DNA from: an uncultured Prevotellaceae bacterium
Lineage (GTDB): Bacteria > Bacteroidota > Bacteroidia > Bacteroidales > Bacteroidaceae
Reading direction: 5' to 3'
Length of the DNA: 64,000 bases
Assembly (NCBI GenBank): GCA_902801375.1
Contig: CADCIB010000011.1
Span: forward strand, 1 to 64,000
Below, in pieces: positions 33,448-42,723 of the stretch (its first letter is position 1; every line of letters starts with the position of its first letter). Below the pieces are notes generated by a model. That model ran no database searches. It saw nothing but the letters and a program-made list of their open reading frames with translations, and had not been told where the DNA came from. The position numbers were made by a program, and so were the translations under genes.

Positions 33448-35535
33448 TCAGTCTATGGGATGGATGCTGATGGCAAAACCGCCACCTTTCACGGCACGAT
33501 GTTGCAATCGCGAACGACTGTTCACTCGTTTCTTTGAAATGGTGTACGACTGCGAGTTGTTCAGATAGTGGGCATCCTTGCCATCGGCATAGATGGTTGC
33601 CTCGTATTTCCGCCCTTTATCGAGGAACGACAAATTGATGGTTGCCACATGCTCATGCTGTCCGGCAACGCCGCCAACGAACCATCGTTCACCATTCTTC
33701 TCCTTGCGGGCAATGGTGATGTATTCTGCAGGTTCAGCCTCTAAATAGACAGAACGCTCCCACTCCACGGGCACATCCTTGATAAACTGAAAGGCATCCA
33801 TGTATCGCTCGTAGCTTTCCGGCACATCGGCGGCCATCTGCAAAGGACTGTACATTGTGACGTAGAGAGCTAGCTGGTTGCAGACCGTAGCCTTCACGTG
33901 GGCATGGTTGTTAGGATTGACGCGCGAAACATCCATCTCCAAGATGCCTGGCGTGTAATCCATCGGCCCGCCTTGCAAGCGTGTGAAGGGCAGAATGCAT
34001 ACATGCTTTGGTTCACAGCCGGCACTGGCCTGAAACTCTGTTCCGCGTGCAGACTCGTTGCCTATCATATTTGGATAAGTCCGACAGAGTCCCGTCGGAC
34101 GCACCGCCTCATGTCCGTTGACCATCAAGTGGTACTTAGCGGCCTCCTTAATGCAATACAAATAGTGCTCGTTCATCCATTGGTCGAAATGATGTCCAGC
34201 GGGAAATATATTGCCCACATAACCGCTCTTGACGACATCGTAGCCGTTGTCGCGGGCGAACTCATAGGCATCCTTCAGCTGCCGCTCGTAGTTTTGGATG
34301 GACGAAGACGATTCGTGGTGCATCATCAGGCGCATGCCACGATCACGGGCATACTGCTGTAGCATCTGCACATCGAAATCAGGGTAGGACTTCGTAAAGC
34401 TGTAGTTGCGGAATTTCTGCCAGTTGTCCTCCCATCCAAGATTCCATCCCTCCACCAAGAGTTGTGAGAAACCATGTTGGGAAGCAAAGTCGATGTAGCG
34501 TTTCACGTTAGCGTTGTTGGCACCATGACGGGGCGACTTCCGTATTTGTGTAAAATCAGTCTCATCAATATCAACGGGCTGATAGTCACCATAGTTCCAG
34601 GTCGAAGCTCCCGTCATCATTTCCCACCACACGCCCATGTACTTCACGGGGTGAATCCATGATGTATCCTCCAGTTTGCAGGGCTCGTTGAGATTAAGAA
34701 TAAGCCGTGAAGCCAGCATCTCGCGAGCATCATCAGTGACCATGATGGTGCGCCACGGAGTGTTTGCCGGACAACGCAGATAGCCCTTCATGCCGCGAGC
34801 ATCGGGGGTAAGGTGGCTTTCTAAAGCCAATTCGTCAACTAACCGAAGATGCATCTCCGAATAGTTGACCAAGGCTGCTTCATGGATATTGATGTATAGC
34901 CCATCGTCGGTTTTCATGAGCAGTGAGGTCTGGACCGAAGGGGCTGGAATAGCACTCTGCGTGGCATTCGCTGTTCTTGCTTTCTCCTCCAACTGCTCAA
35001 TCTCTGACAGTCGGCTAATGGTGTACTCATACTCATCCGTATCATAGTCGCCAGGAATCCAATAAGCCATATGATCGGCGGTCATGCAAAACTGCGTATG
35101 CTCTTCCTTAATCTTCACATTGTCGAGATTGGCGTGCCGCGGCAGTTCATAGCGCAGCCCTATCCCCTCATCGTAGACACGGAAGCGGACGATGATATGA
35201 CGGTCGAGTTCTGGCTGAGTGACATGTGCCGCCATTTCGTTGTAGTGATTGCGAATGCTTGTCTCTTCCCCCCACACGGGCTGCCACGTCTCGTCAAAAG
35301 AAGTATGCTCTACGCCCTCCATCTTGAATCCCTCCATCAACGAAGGCCAGTTGATGAGTTCAATGCCCAAGTGTGAAGGAGCAACGACAAGCTGTCCTTT
35401 ATACGACATCTCGTAGGTCATGCGACCATTCTCCACATAGAAACTCACTCGCGTCTGCCCATCGGGCGACACCACTTCCTCTGCCATCAGCAACAATCTT
35501 GTTGCGAGCAATGCAACGACTATCCACCACTTCAT
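33448..35535 (-). CDS. GH97 glycoside hydrolase (SusB-like, probably inverting)
   Basis: The 695-aa secreted protein (signal about residues 1-18) has the GH97 N-terminal beta-sandwich ('VVSPDGQTRVSFYVENGRMTYEMSYKG', 'RYELP') and TIM barrel ('YKLVE'-type lead replaced by 'QLLVEGWNLGWEDNW', 'RLMMHHESSSSIQNYERQL', 'GYDVVKSGYVGNIFP', 'HLMVNGHEAVRPTGLCRTYPNMIGNESARG'). In retaining GH97 galactosidases an Asp follows the 'VK' strand ('VKVD'); here the strand reads VVKSGYVG, and the Glu in 'HHES' and 'NGHEAVRPTG' are kept, as in the inverting SusB alpha-glucosidase. Alpha-glucosidase activity is therefore the likelier call; this is inference. It follows the AraC/TPR regulator by 67 nt and precedes SusC1. 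Confidence 0.88.
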   Translation of the reverse strand: MKWWIVVALLATRLLLMAEEVVSPDGQTRVSFYVENGRMTYEMSYKGQLVVAPSHLGIELINWPSLMEGFKMEGVEHTSFDETWQPVWGEETSIRNHYNEMAAHVTQPELDRHIIVRFRVYDEGIGLRYELPRHANLDNVKIKEEHTQFCMTADHMAYWIPGDYDTDEYEYTISRLSEIEQLEEKARTANATQSAIPAPSVQTSLLMKTDDGLYINIHEAALVNYSEMHLRLVDELALESHLTPDARGMKGYLRCPANTPWRTIMVTDDAREMLASRLILNLNEPCKLEDTSWIHPVKYMGVWWEMMTGASTWNYGDYQPVDIDETDFTQIRKSPRHGANNANVKRYIDFASQHGFSQLLVEGWNLGWEDNWQKFRNYSFTKSYPDFDVQMLQQYARDRGMRLMMHHESSSSIQNYERQLKDAYEFARDNGYDVVKSGYVGNIFPAGHHFDQWMNEHYLYCIKEAAKYHLMVNGHEAVRPTGLCRTYPNMIGNESARGTEFQASAGCEPKHVCILPFTRLQGGPMDYTPGILEMDVSRVNPNNHAHVKATVCNQLALYVTMYSPLQMAADVPESYERYMDAFQFIKDVPVEWERSVYLEAEPAEYITIARKEKNGERWFVGGVAGQHEHVATINLSFLDKGRKYEATIYADGKDAHYLNNSQSYTISKKRVNSRSRLQHRAVKGGGFAISIHPID

Positions 35536-35602
35536 AAGCTCTCTATTTAATCCAACATAAATTTCGAAACCACATAATGGTTATCTATTATATTTTCGGT
35601 TA

Positions 35603-37345
35603 TTATTTCATATTGTTTCCTTCACTCTTGGCAATCTTCTGATACTGCGAAGGGGTGAGACCCGTTACCTTCTTGAACGTACGGATGAAATGGCTACGCG
35701 ACTTGAAACCCACTCCTTCGGCAATGGTCTCGTTGGTCATGTTGCCATAGTGTTGGAAATCGGCCAAACGCTTACAGATCTCACGAATGCGATATTCGTT
35801 GAGCAAGGTATTGAAGTTCTTGTTCATCGATTCGTTAATAGTCTGAGAAACATATTTCTCGTTAGAACCGACGGCCTGCGCCAAGCGCTCCACTGTGAGA
35901 TCCTGCTGACAGATGAAATCCACATCGTCCATCTGCTGATAGATCTTATCCAAGAGCGAGGCACGCAGATCGTCGCTCAAGGCATTAGGCGTAGCGTGTT
36001 GGGCAACAGTTGACGGAAGTAACGATTGTTTGAGCGATTCTATCTCCTCTTCGTAGGCTTTGGCGCGCTTGGTATAGTTAGTGCGCAGGTCCTTCTCCAC
36101 GTCTGCCTGTTTCACCAGTTCGTCGTTTTTGCGGTAGAGGTCTTTGTTGCTCTCCCAAAGTTTGCGGTTCTGACGTACGGCAAAGATGAGGAAACAGACG
36201 ACTGCCACGAGACCAATACCGCAGATGATAGCGACGATACTGCGCGCGTTCTTTTCCTCGTTGAGCTTAACCACCTGTTTCTCATACTTTTCCACCTCAT
36301 GGAAGAACTCGATATTCTTGATTTTCCCAAACTCTTCAGCTGTATTGATAGAGTCTTTCAGGCTCATCAACTGATACTTCGCCTGACGTTCCTGAAGGCT
36401 GTCACTCATCAGCCGATAGCATTTCCCCTCATATTGATACACCTGCAGAAGCAAATCGGTGATACCTTCTTGCCGTGCTTTCCGCTCGGCCATCGCGAGG
36501 TAATTCAACGCATTGATATAATCGCGCATGCGCATGTATGTATATGCAATGTAAAGATGGGCAGAGTTGGCATCTTGGTTACTCTCTGCCAGTTTCTTGC
36601 TGTCATTGTCAATATAATGTTTGAAGTAGTCGATAGCCTCTACATTGCGCCCTTTCATCAGGGCTTGCATGCCTTTTGCAATCACCTCAGCACCCAGGTA
36701 CAAACTATCGTGAGGAATATCTTTCTGCTGGAAATAGCGGTCTATGCATCCCCTCGACTCAGCAATACTGTCGAGACACCAGTTCAAGTACATGATGTTC
36801 TGCAGTGAGTTGGTCAATGAGCCCCAGTCTTTCTGCTTCAAACTGACATCAAAAGCCTCGTTGAGATAGCGTTTGGCCGAGCCATAGTCATTAAAGAAAA
36901 GATATATACCCGCGATGTTGTTGAAACTCTGATAAATGGGCTCGTCGGCCACTTGCATGGCTTTCTGGTAATAGCCGAAAGCCGACGAGAAACTGAATCG
37001 GATCTGGGCGATGCCTCCTGCATTATTCAAAGCATAAGCACAAATGCGTTTCTCTTCCTTAGACAATTGGGGCGTATAACGATTGCCAACGATGGTAAAA
37101 CACACCATTGCTTCGTCCAGTTTTCCTTCCTGCAAAAACCTGTTTCCTTGTTGGTACAGTTCTTTAGATGGTTCTTTCATGTATTGCTGGTAGAGCCGTG
37201 ACATTTGTGCGGTATCGGTGGCAGCAAGTGCTTTTTTCGGAAACATCACGCCCATCACAAGAAAAAACAGGCACAAAATGCGACTAATGTGTGTCAAATC
37301 GGGAAAAGGCACATTTTGGTATATCTTATATTTTGGTTCTCTCAT
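35603..37345 (-). CDS. Membrane-anchored TPR/AraC-type transcription regulator
   Basis: The 580-aa protein has an N-terminal hydrophobic segment (about 23-42), a periplasmic TPR-like helical domain (about 45-345, e.g. 'GNRFLQEGKLDEAMVCFTIVG', 'AFGYYQKAMQVADEPIYQSFNNIAGIYLFFNDYGSAKRYLNEAF'), a second membrane segment (about 368-388, 'SIVAIICGIGLVAVVCFLIFAV'), a coiled coil, and a C-terminal AraC HTH domain (about 470-575, 'LTVERLAQAVGSNEKYVSQTINE', 'IAEGVGFKSRSHFIRTFKKVTGLTPSQYQKI'). This architecture places the sensor outside and the DNA-binding part inside. By position it is the probable activator of the GH97-SusC1-SusD1 locus and perhaps of the whole minus-strand region; its ligand is unknown. 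Confidence 0.85.
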   Translation of the reverse strand: MREPKYKIYQNVPFPDLTHISRILCLFFLVMGVMFPKKALAATDTAQMSRLYQQYMKEPSKELYQQGNRFLQEGKLDEAMVCFTIVGNRYTPQLSKEEKRICAYALNNAGGIAQIRFSFSSAFGYYQKAMQVADEPIYQSFNNIAGIYLFFNDYGSAKRYLNEAFDVSLKQKDWGSLTNSLQNIMYLNWCLDSIAESRGCIDRYFQQKDIPHDSLYLGAEVIAKGMQALMKGRNVEAIDYFKHYIDNDSKKLAESNQDANSAHLYIAYTYMRMRDYINALNYLAMAERKARQEGITDLLLQVYQYEGKCYRLMSDSLQERQAKYQLMSLKDSINTAEEFGKIKNIEFFHEVEKYEKQVVKLNEEKNARSIVAIICGIGLVAVVCFLIFAVRQNRKLWESNKDLYRKNDELVKQADVEKDLRTNYTKRAKAYEEEIESLKQSLLPSTVAQHATPNALSDDLRASLLDKIYQQMDDVDFICQQDLTVERLAQAVGSNEKYVSQTINESMNKNFNTLLNEYRIREICKRLADFQHYGNMTNETIAEGVGFKSRSHFIRTFKKVTGLTPSQYQKIAKSEGNNMK

Positions 37346-37375
37346 GATAAAATCATAATTTTGCCTGCAAAGTTA
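37332..37375. promoter_or_regulatory. Overlapping divergent promoters: regulator (-) and cleaved-adhesin gene (+)
   Basis: Plus strand: TTTG (37332-37335), 20 nt, TAATTTTGC (37356-37364), for the gene at 37406. Minus strand: TAACTTTGC at 37367-37375, for the regulator at 37345. The two -7 boxes are 2 nt apart and their predicted start sites overlap, so the two polymerases should exclude each other. Confidence 0.65.
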
Positions 37376-37405
37376 CTCATTTTTCTTTAATTAATTTCAC
37401 AGCTT

Positions 37406-40400
37406 ATGAAAAAAATGTCATTTTTCTTAGTCAGCATGATGATGCTTGCCGCTCCAATTTGGGCACAGAGCAACTCAGGCAAAGTCTTGTCGGCACAGCC
37501 GAAGCTTACTGTTGAGCAGTTGGTGAAAGAAGGCATCAACCTCAATGACGTGACCCATCTGGCCGATGGCAATACCATCGACGGATTGTTTGCGCCAAGT
37601 AACAAGCCCGCTACACGTGTCCACAAGATTGGAGACGTGCGCAATCGCACCAAAAAGATGGGTATGGCCAAAGAGGAAGCTGAGCCCACGCAGTATTTTG
37701 CCGTGGCACAGTCGTTCCACACGGGTTACACCTTCAACTACAACGGTGGCGATGTCTTCACTTATAACATAGGTATTGCGCGCGAAGGAACAAAGGTGAC
37801 CATCACCAACCTTTTCGATATGGAAGCACAAAGCGCCGGATCGTGGTCGGTCAGTAAGGATCTGCCCGTGGAAGGCGTCTATGACGAGGAGGCCAAAACC
37901 ATCACCATCCCCAGCGGCACTGTTTGTGGTGACTACGGTGGTTACTACGATGCCATCCTCAATGGTGGTACAGTCAGCGAGAACGGACAGCTGACGCCAT
38001 CAGCAGAGATTGTCTTCGACGTGGAGGGCGACATGGAGGCCATCACCGCTCGCGAGCCCTTCGCAGCACAGTACACTTACGGCACGATACGAATCTACAA
38101 GTCATTCCGTGCTGGTATTGCCAAGACCGATGAGGCTAAACTCATCACATTTACTGAGGACATGGACTTTGGCGAAACCTTCGTGGGGACACCGGCCACA
38201 CGCTCCGTAACCATTATCAACACGGGCGGCATGGATGCTGATTTCGCCATCGAACTGGAGTCTGACGATGATGCTTACAGTGTGACACCCGATGCAGGAA
38301 CCGTTCCTGCCGCAGGCACATTGGAGCTGACCTTTGTGTTGCAGAACAATGTTGCCAACGAGTATGAAGGTATCGGAACTCTTACCTATGACAATGGTAC
38401 CAAGGAAGAAGACATGGTATTCTCAATGATTGGCACAGTGAAGGACTATCCTGACTATTCTGCTATCGTAAAAGAAGGAGACATTTCGTTCAAGACAAAC
38501 ATCGAATTCCCCTTCGAGATGGCTACGTTAGAGGATGGAACACAGGTGGCACAGAGCGGCACACATGGTGAATACGGCAAATCACAACTCGATGCCATCT
38601 TCACCGTTCCTGAAGGAAAGATAGCGACCTTCTCTTGGAAGGGTATGAGCAACAACAGCAGCGATTGGTATCGCTGCGCCGGCGGCTATTTCATCGATGA
38701 CTTGAACACAGCTATTGCTTCGTACACGGGTCCCGAGATGGACATGAGCGGTTCAGTCCAACTAGCTCCAGGCGAACATATCGTACGCTTCCAGTACGAT
38801 GGTTACTACTATACAGGTCTATTGGAAAACAAGCTCTATGTTTACGATCTCTCGCTAATCCTCAACGACCTTGTTGACAATGCTGCAGAAGTGCTGACCC
38901 CGGATGTCAACCTTGGCAACTATGTAATGAAAGGTGATAACGTCACTGCCAATGGCAACATTATGATTCGCAACAAGGGAGCAAATAACCTGCAGATACT
39001 CAGCGTGACGAGCGACAATGCCGAGTTTGAAGCACAGGGTGGACAGGAACCCGCTGCAACACTGAAGGACATCACCATCCCCGTGACGTTAACAGCTACG
39101 ACTGCAGGCGAAAAAGTAGGCAATATCACCATCGAAACCTCTGCAGGAACTTACAAAGCAGTGGTGAAAGCCGAGGTGATGGAAATGCCCGACTTCGCAT
39201 CTGTCGTCACTGAGGGTTTGGAATACATGACCTTCGACACCAACGACAACTATCCCTTTATTGTTGCCGACGGCAAGGCTTGGAACAAAAACTGCGATGA
39301 ACCCAATGATGTGTCCTGCCGTGCTTCCTTCAAGGTGGCATTCACCATTCCTGAGGGAAAGATTGGTCACTTCGCATGGGACGGTGAAGCTTGGGGCGAC
39401 ATTGAAAACTATTACAACTACTGCGGTGTTGACATGTACGATGCTCCGCGCATGACTTCTGGAGCTGCTGCTTTCTACCAAAAGGGTGGCGGTGTTTCTG
39501 CCGGTTCTGACGACCTCGAAGATTCCTGGAAACAGTATACAGAGTGTATCGCTGGCGACCACTCATTCGAATTCTTCTACCAGAAAGGTGGCAATGGAGA
39601 AGTTCCTGAAGGCAACAAGTACGTGATAAGCAACATCCGACTGGTGGTGGAAGACTTCGAAAAGTATAATGCAGAACTGGACCAGGAAGAGGTTACTTTC
39701 AAGGAGACCTACGTTGGCCCGCAGCGCTATACCACAGCTACCGTGACGCTGAAGAACACAGGTTCTGAACCCCTCGTAGTGAACGATATTACGGGCGACG
39801 AGCCGTTCTATGGGATTGTTCCTACTGGCGACGCCAAGTTTGGCAACACGCTGAGCGTAGAACTATGGTTCTATCCTTCTGAGAAAGGAGAGTTCAATGG
39901 CGACGTTACGCTGCAGACAACAGCCGGCGACTTCATCGTGCACTGCTCAGGTAAGGCTAAAGACTACACAGATGAAGGTATCATCTACCTCGGCGACTTC
40001 GAAGACGACGCTTACGCTTGGACACTGCTCGACAGCGACGGTGATGGCTACTGCTGGAATCTCGGCACCAATATGTGGGGCACATGGTACGAAGACGGTT
40101 TTTACACCCACGCTGGTGCACAATGTCTTGCTTCAGCTTCCGACTGGTACACTCCCGACAACTGGACTTTCTCACCCATTATTGCTATTCCTGAGGAGGG
40201 TGCCGACCTCTCTTATTGGGTGGCTGCCTTCAGTCCCAACAACTGGCTCGAACACTATAGTTTCTATATCGCCGAGGACGTTTCTGACATCGAGGCCGTC
40301 AAGGCAGCAGGTGCTCTGCTCGAAGAGACCATGGAAGAGGCTCAGGGAGCCCGCGACGGTTGGATTGAGCGTACATTCAGTCTGGACGACTATGCTGGCA

Positions 40401-40651
40401 AGAGCATCGTGCTCTGCTTCCGTCACCACGATTGCGAGCAGCAGTATCTGCTCCGTCTCGACGATGTCGTCATACGCCAGAAGGATGGTGGCAACACAGG
40501 CATCAGCTCTGCCGCCAATGCCTACAAAGCAACAAGCCGCGAGGTGTTCAATGCCTCAGGTATGCGCTTGGATGAAATGCAGAACGGCCTGAACATCGTG
40601 CGCAAGCAGATGGAAGACGGTTCTGTGAAGACTATCAAGGTTATGAAATAA
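37406..40651 (+). CDS. Large secreted protein with choice-of-anchor and cleaved-adhesin domains
   Basis: The 1081-aa product has a signal peptide (KKMSFFLVSMMMLAAPIWAQ). Residues about 240-345 resemble a choice-of-anchor D/HYDIN-type Ig domain ('MDFGETFVGTPATRSVTIINTGGMDADF'), a similar one recurs at about 765-850 ('VTFKETYVGPQRYTTATVTLKNTGSEPLVV'), and residues about 853-1030 are a cleaved-adhesin-type jelly roll ('YAWTLLDSDGDGYCWNLG', 'DWYTPDNWTFSPIIAIPEEGADLSYWVAAF', 'RHHDCEQQYLLRLDDVVI'). The C-terminus 'SREVFNASGMRLDEMQNGLNIVRKQMEDGSVKTIKVMK' is a sorting-type tail, almost repeated in the next gene. It is likely surface exposed. The binding target is unknown. Confidence 0.8.
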   Translation: MKKMSFFLVSMMMLAAPIWAQSNSGKVLSAQPKLTVEQLVKEGINLNDVTHLADGNTIDGLFAPSNKPATRVHKIGDVRNRTKKMGMAKEEAEPTQYFAVAQSFHTGYTFNYNGGDVFTYNIGIAREGTKVTITNLFDMEAQSAGSWSVSKDLPVEGVYDEEAKTITIPSGTVCGDYGGYYDAILNGGTVSENGQLTPSAEIVFDVEGDMEAITAREPFAAQYTYGTIRIYKSFRAGIAKTDEAKLITFTEDMDFGETFVGTPATRSVTIINTGGMDADFAIELESDDDAYSVTPDAGTVPAAGTLELTFVLQNNVANEYEGIGTLTYDNGTKEEDMVFSMIGTVKDYPDYSAIVKEGDISFKTNIEFPFEMATLEDGTQVAQSGTHGEYGKSQLDAIFTVPEGKIATFSWKGMSNNSSDWYRCAGGYFIDDLNTAIASYTGPEMDMSGSVQLAPGEHIVRFQYDGYYYTGLLENKLYVYDLSLILNDLVDNAAEVLTPDVNLGNYVMKGDNVTANGNIMIRNKGANNLQILSVTSDNAEFEAQGGQEPAATLKDITIPVTLTATTAGEKVGNITIETSAGTYKAVVKAEVMEMPDFASVVTEGLEYMTFDTNDNYPFIVADGKAWNKNCDEPNDVSCRASFKVAFTIPEGKIGHFAWDGEAWGDIENYYNYCGVDMYDAPRMTSGAAAFYQKGGGVSAGSDDLEDSWKQYTECIAGDHSFEFFYQKGGNGEVPEGNKYVISNIRLVVEDFEKYNAELDQEEVTFKETYVGPQRYTTATVTLKNTGSEPLVVNDITGDEPFYGIVPTGDAKFGNTLSVELWFYPSEKGEFNGDVTLQTTAGDFIVHCSGKAKDYTDEGIIYLGDFEDDAYAWTLLDSDGDGYCWNLGTNMWGTWYEDGFYTHAGAQCLASASDWYTPDNWTFSPIIAIPEEGADLSYWVAAFSPNNWLEHYSFYIAEDVSDIEAVKAAGALLEETMEEAQGARDGWIERTFSLDDYAGKSIVLCFRHHDCEQQYLLRLDDVVIRQKDGGNTGISSAANAYKATSREVFNASGMRLDEMQNGLNIVRKQMEDGSVKTIKVMK

Positions 40652-40664
40652 ACCATTCATCATG

Positions 40665-40703
40665 CGAGTTGACAGGTTGGCCACGAAACCACCTGTCAAC
40701 TCG
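40665..40703 (+). terminator. Intergenic hairpin between two secreted-protein genes
   Basis: CGAGTTGACAGGT (40665-40677) and its exact complement (40691-40703) enclose 13 nt, followed only by a weak T-rich stretch. It may be a partial terminator or an mRNA-processing hairpin, since no promoter is evident before the next gene. Confidence 0.55.
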
Positions 40704-40730
40704 TTCACTTTATAAACACTTCCATCATCA

Positions 40731-42512
40731 ATGAAAAGAGTATACATCATCATAACTGCCCTGATTGCACTCTGCTCAGCAAGCCAAGCACAGGTAAGCG
40801 GCATGAACCTCGGCTACTGCATGGGGTACATGGGCGACAACCCCTCGTCGATGGTTTCCACGACAAAAGGCGACCAGGTGAGTGCAGCCATTTTTGTTCC
40901 TGCCGACCAGATGGCTCCCTTTGTAGGAAACCACATCGACGAAATACGCGTCGGTCTGGCCAGCAAACTCAACGTCCTGGAGGTGAAGGTATGGCTTCGT
41001 AGCGAGCTGGATGGCGAAAACCTGGCAGAGGGAACCCTCAGCGAAGGCCTGCAAAAAGAGTGGAACACCATCGCCCTCGACGAACCTTACAACATCACGG
41101 AGGAAACTCCTGGTCTCTACATCGGCTACACCTACACACAAAAAGGCACATCGAAAGCAATCGCTGTCATCGAACTGCCGCAGCCTAACGCCCTCTTCCT
41201 GAAACTTGGTACGGAAGCTGAATGGGAAGACCGCTCAGCAGAGGGTGCCCTGTCGCTGGAGGCAATGGTCTATGGCGACAACCTGCCTAAATATAACCTC
41301 ACGTTGCTGTCAGTGACTACGGATCCTGTCTTTATCGTCGACAAGCAGACACTCAACGTTAAAGCAATGGTCCGCAACTCTGCCACCGTCACCATCACAG
41401 GCTTCGATGCCGTGTGTCAGGTAGATGGCTCTGATGAGACCTATCCCGTCCATCTCGACCAGACCTTGGCTTACAACGAGTTCGTTGAAGTGAGTTTCAC
41501 CATCACTCCCACGGCCATCACCAGCAACGACCCCTCAACGCGCACGCTGACGCTAACCATCGACAACCTCACAGAAGGAACAGATGAGGCGATGAGCGAC
41601 AATACGCTCACGACCGACTTCCAGGTGGTGATGCATGACTTCACGCGCGTGCCACTCCTCGAGGAGTTCACCACAGAGAAATGCACCAACTGTCCCCGCG
41701 TGGGCAGTTACATGCACGCTCTTGCGGAGAGTGAGCAGTTTGGTGGCAAGGTGAACATTGTGGAACATCACGCCGGCTACTATACCGACCAGTTCACTAT
41801 TCAGGCCGACACCCAGTGGGAGTGGTTCTACGACAATGTCTATGCTCCTGCCATCATGCTCGACCGCAGAGGCGATTATGGCGACGCATCCGGAACAGCC
41901 ATCTTTAATCCTGGTTCGCAAAACGAGCTCAACGGTTTCGTTCAGAAGGAACTGCTCAAGCCAGCCTTCGTCTGCCTGAACATTGAAGCACAGCCCGACG
42001 AAGCCAACTACCAAATTACCGTCAAGGTCACTGGTGAGCGCTCAAAGCCCGACTTCACCGTCTATCCTGCCCGTATCACCGTGATGCTCGTCGAGGGTGG
42101 ACTCGTATCGAAGAATCAGGCTGGCTACAACGGTGATTATCCTCACCTTAATATTGGCCGCAGAGTCAATGCCATCTGGGGCGACGTCATCGAGTGGGAT
42201 GGCGACAGCTATACCTATGAATGCACATTAGCCTATAGCCCATCCTACAAGAAGGAGAATTTAGGAATCCTCGCCTTCATCCACGATGGTGACACCGACC
42301 GCAAGGACAAACTCGCCTGGGAGGTTGCCAACAGTGCCTACACCAACGAGCTTAACTTCAACACTGCCACAGGCATCAGCAATAGCTTTGCCAATCAGTT
42401 GCCCGCCGAGCGCTATTACAACGCTGCTGGTCAGCAGGTCGACGAATTAAAGCCTGGCTTGAACATCGTACGCAGCCGCGACGGTCGTGTGCGCAAGACG
42501 ATGCAGAAATAA
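40731..42512 (+). CDS. Omp28-related outer-membrane/surface protein with CxxC
   Basis: The 593-aa product has a signal peptide (KRVYIIITALIALCSASQAQ). The N-terminal half is beta-sandwich; the part from about residue 300 matches the Omp28 family: 'PLLEEFTTEKCTNCPRVGSYMHALAE' with Cys318 and Cys321 in a thioredoxin-like position, 'VNIVEHHAGYYTDQFTIQAD', 'APAIMLDRRGDYG'. The tail 'ERYYNAAGQQVDELKPGLNIVRSRDGRVRKTMQK' is the same kind of sorting tail as in the preceding gene, and the two are probably co-expressed. Omp28 proteins are immunogenic surface lipoproteins/adhesins of unknown mechanism; this one lacks a lipobox. Confidence 0.85.
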   Translation: MKRVYIIITALIALCSASQAQVSGMNLGYCMGYMGDNPSSMVSTTKGDQVSAAIFVPADQMAPFVGNHIDEIRVGLASKLNVLEVKVWLRSELDGENLAEGTLSEGLQKEWNTIALDEPYNITEETPGLYIGYTYTQKGTSKAIAVIELPQPNALFLKLGTEAEWEDRSAEGALSLEAMVYGDNLPKYNLTLLSVTTDPVFIVDKQTLNVKAMVRNSATVTITGFDAVCQVDGSDETYPVHLDQTLAYNEFVEVSFTITPTAITSNDPSTRTLTLTIDNLTEGTDEAMSDNTLTTDFQVVMHDFTRVPLLEEFTTEKCTNCPRVGSYMHALAESEQFGGKVNIVEHHAGYYTDQFTIQADTQWEWFYDNVYAPAIMLDRRGDYGDASGTAIFNPGSQNELNGFVQKELLKPAFVCLNIEAQPDEANYQITVKVTGERSKPDFTVYPARITVMLVEGGLVSKNQAGYNGDYPHLNIGRRVNAIWGDVIEWDGDSYTYECTLAYSPSYKKENLGILAFIHDGDTDRKDKLAWEVANSAYTNELNFNTATGISNSFANQLPAERYYNAAGQQVDELKPGLNIVRSRDGRVRKTMQK

Positions 42513-42563
42513 AGCACATCCCGCCCATCTGTTACGCTAAATAATTCTTTTTCATCACATTTC

Positions 42564-42620
42564 TGGACTGCACCTGCGAGCGTTGTATCATCTGACACGT
42601 CGGGTGCAGTCCACCTTTTT
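42564..42620 (+). terminator. Terminator after the Omp28-like gene
   Basis: TGGACTGCACC (42564-42574) and its complement (42603-42613) form an 11-bp stem with a long loop, followed by CCTTTTT. Confidence 0.7.
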
Positions 42621-42654
42621 CCATATCCACGAAAGAGTATTTTTTGGAGATTCT

Positions 42655-42686
42655 TTTGGAGCATTCATTTTTTCTTTGTACATTTG
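42655..42686 (+). promoter_or_regulatory. Promoter of the second intact GH92 gene
   Basis: TTTG (42655-42658) and TACATTTG (42679-42686) are 20 nt apart; the ATG at 42724 follows 37 nt later. Confidence 0.75.
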
Positions 42687-42723
42687 TGGCCGATAAAATG
42701 GCAATTACAAACAACAAACAACC

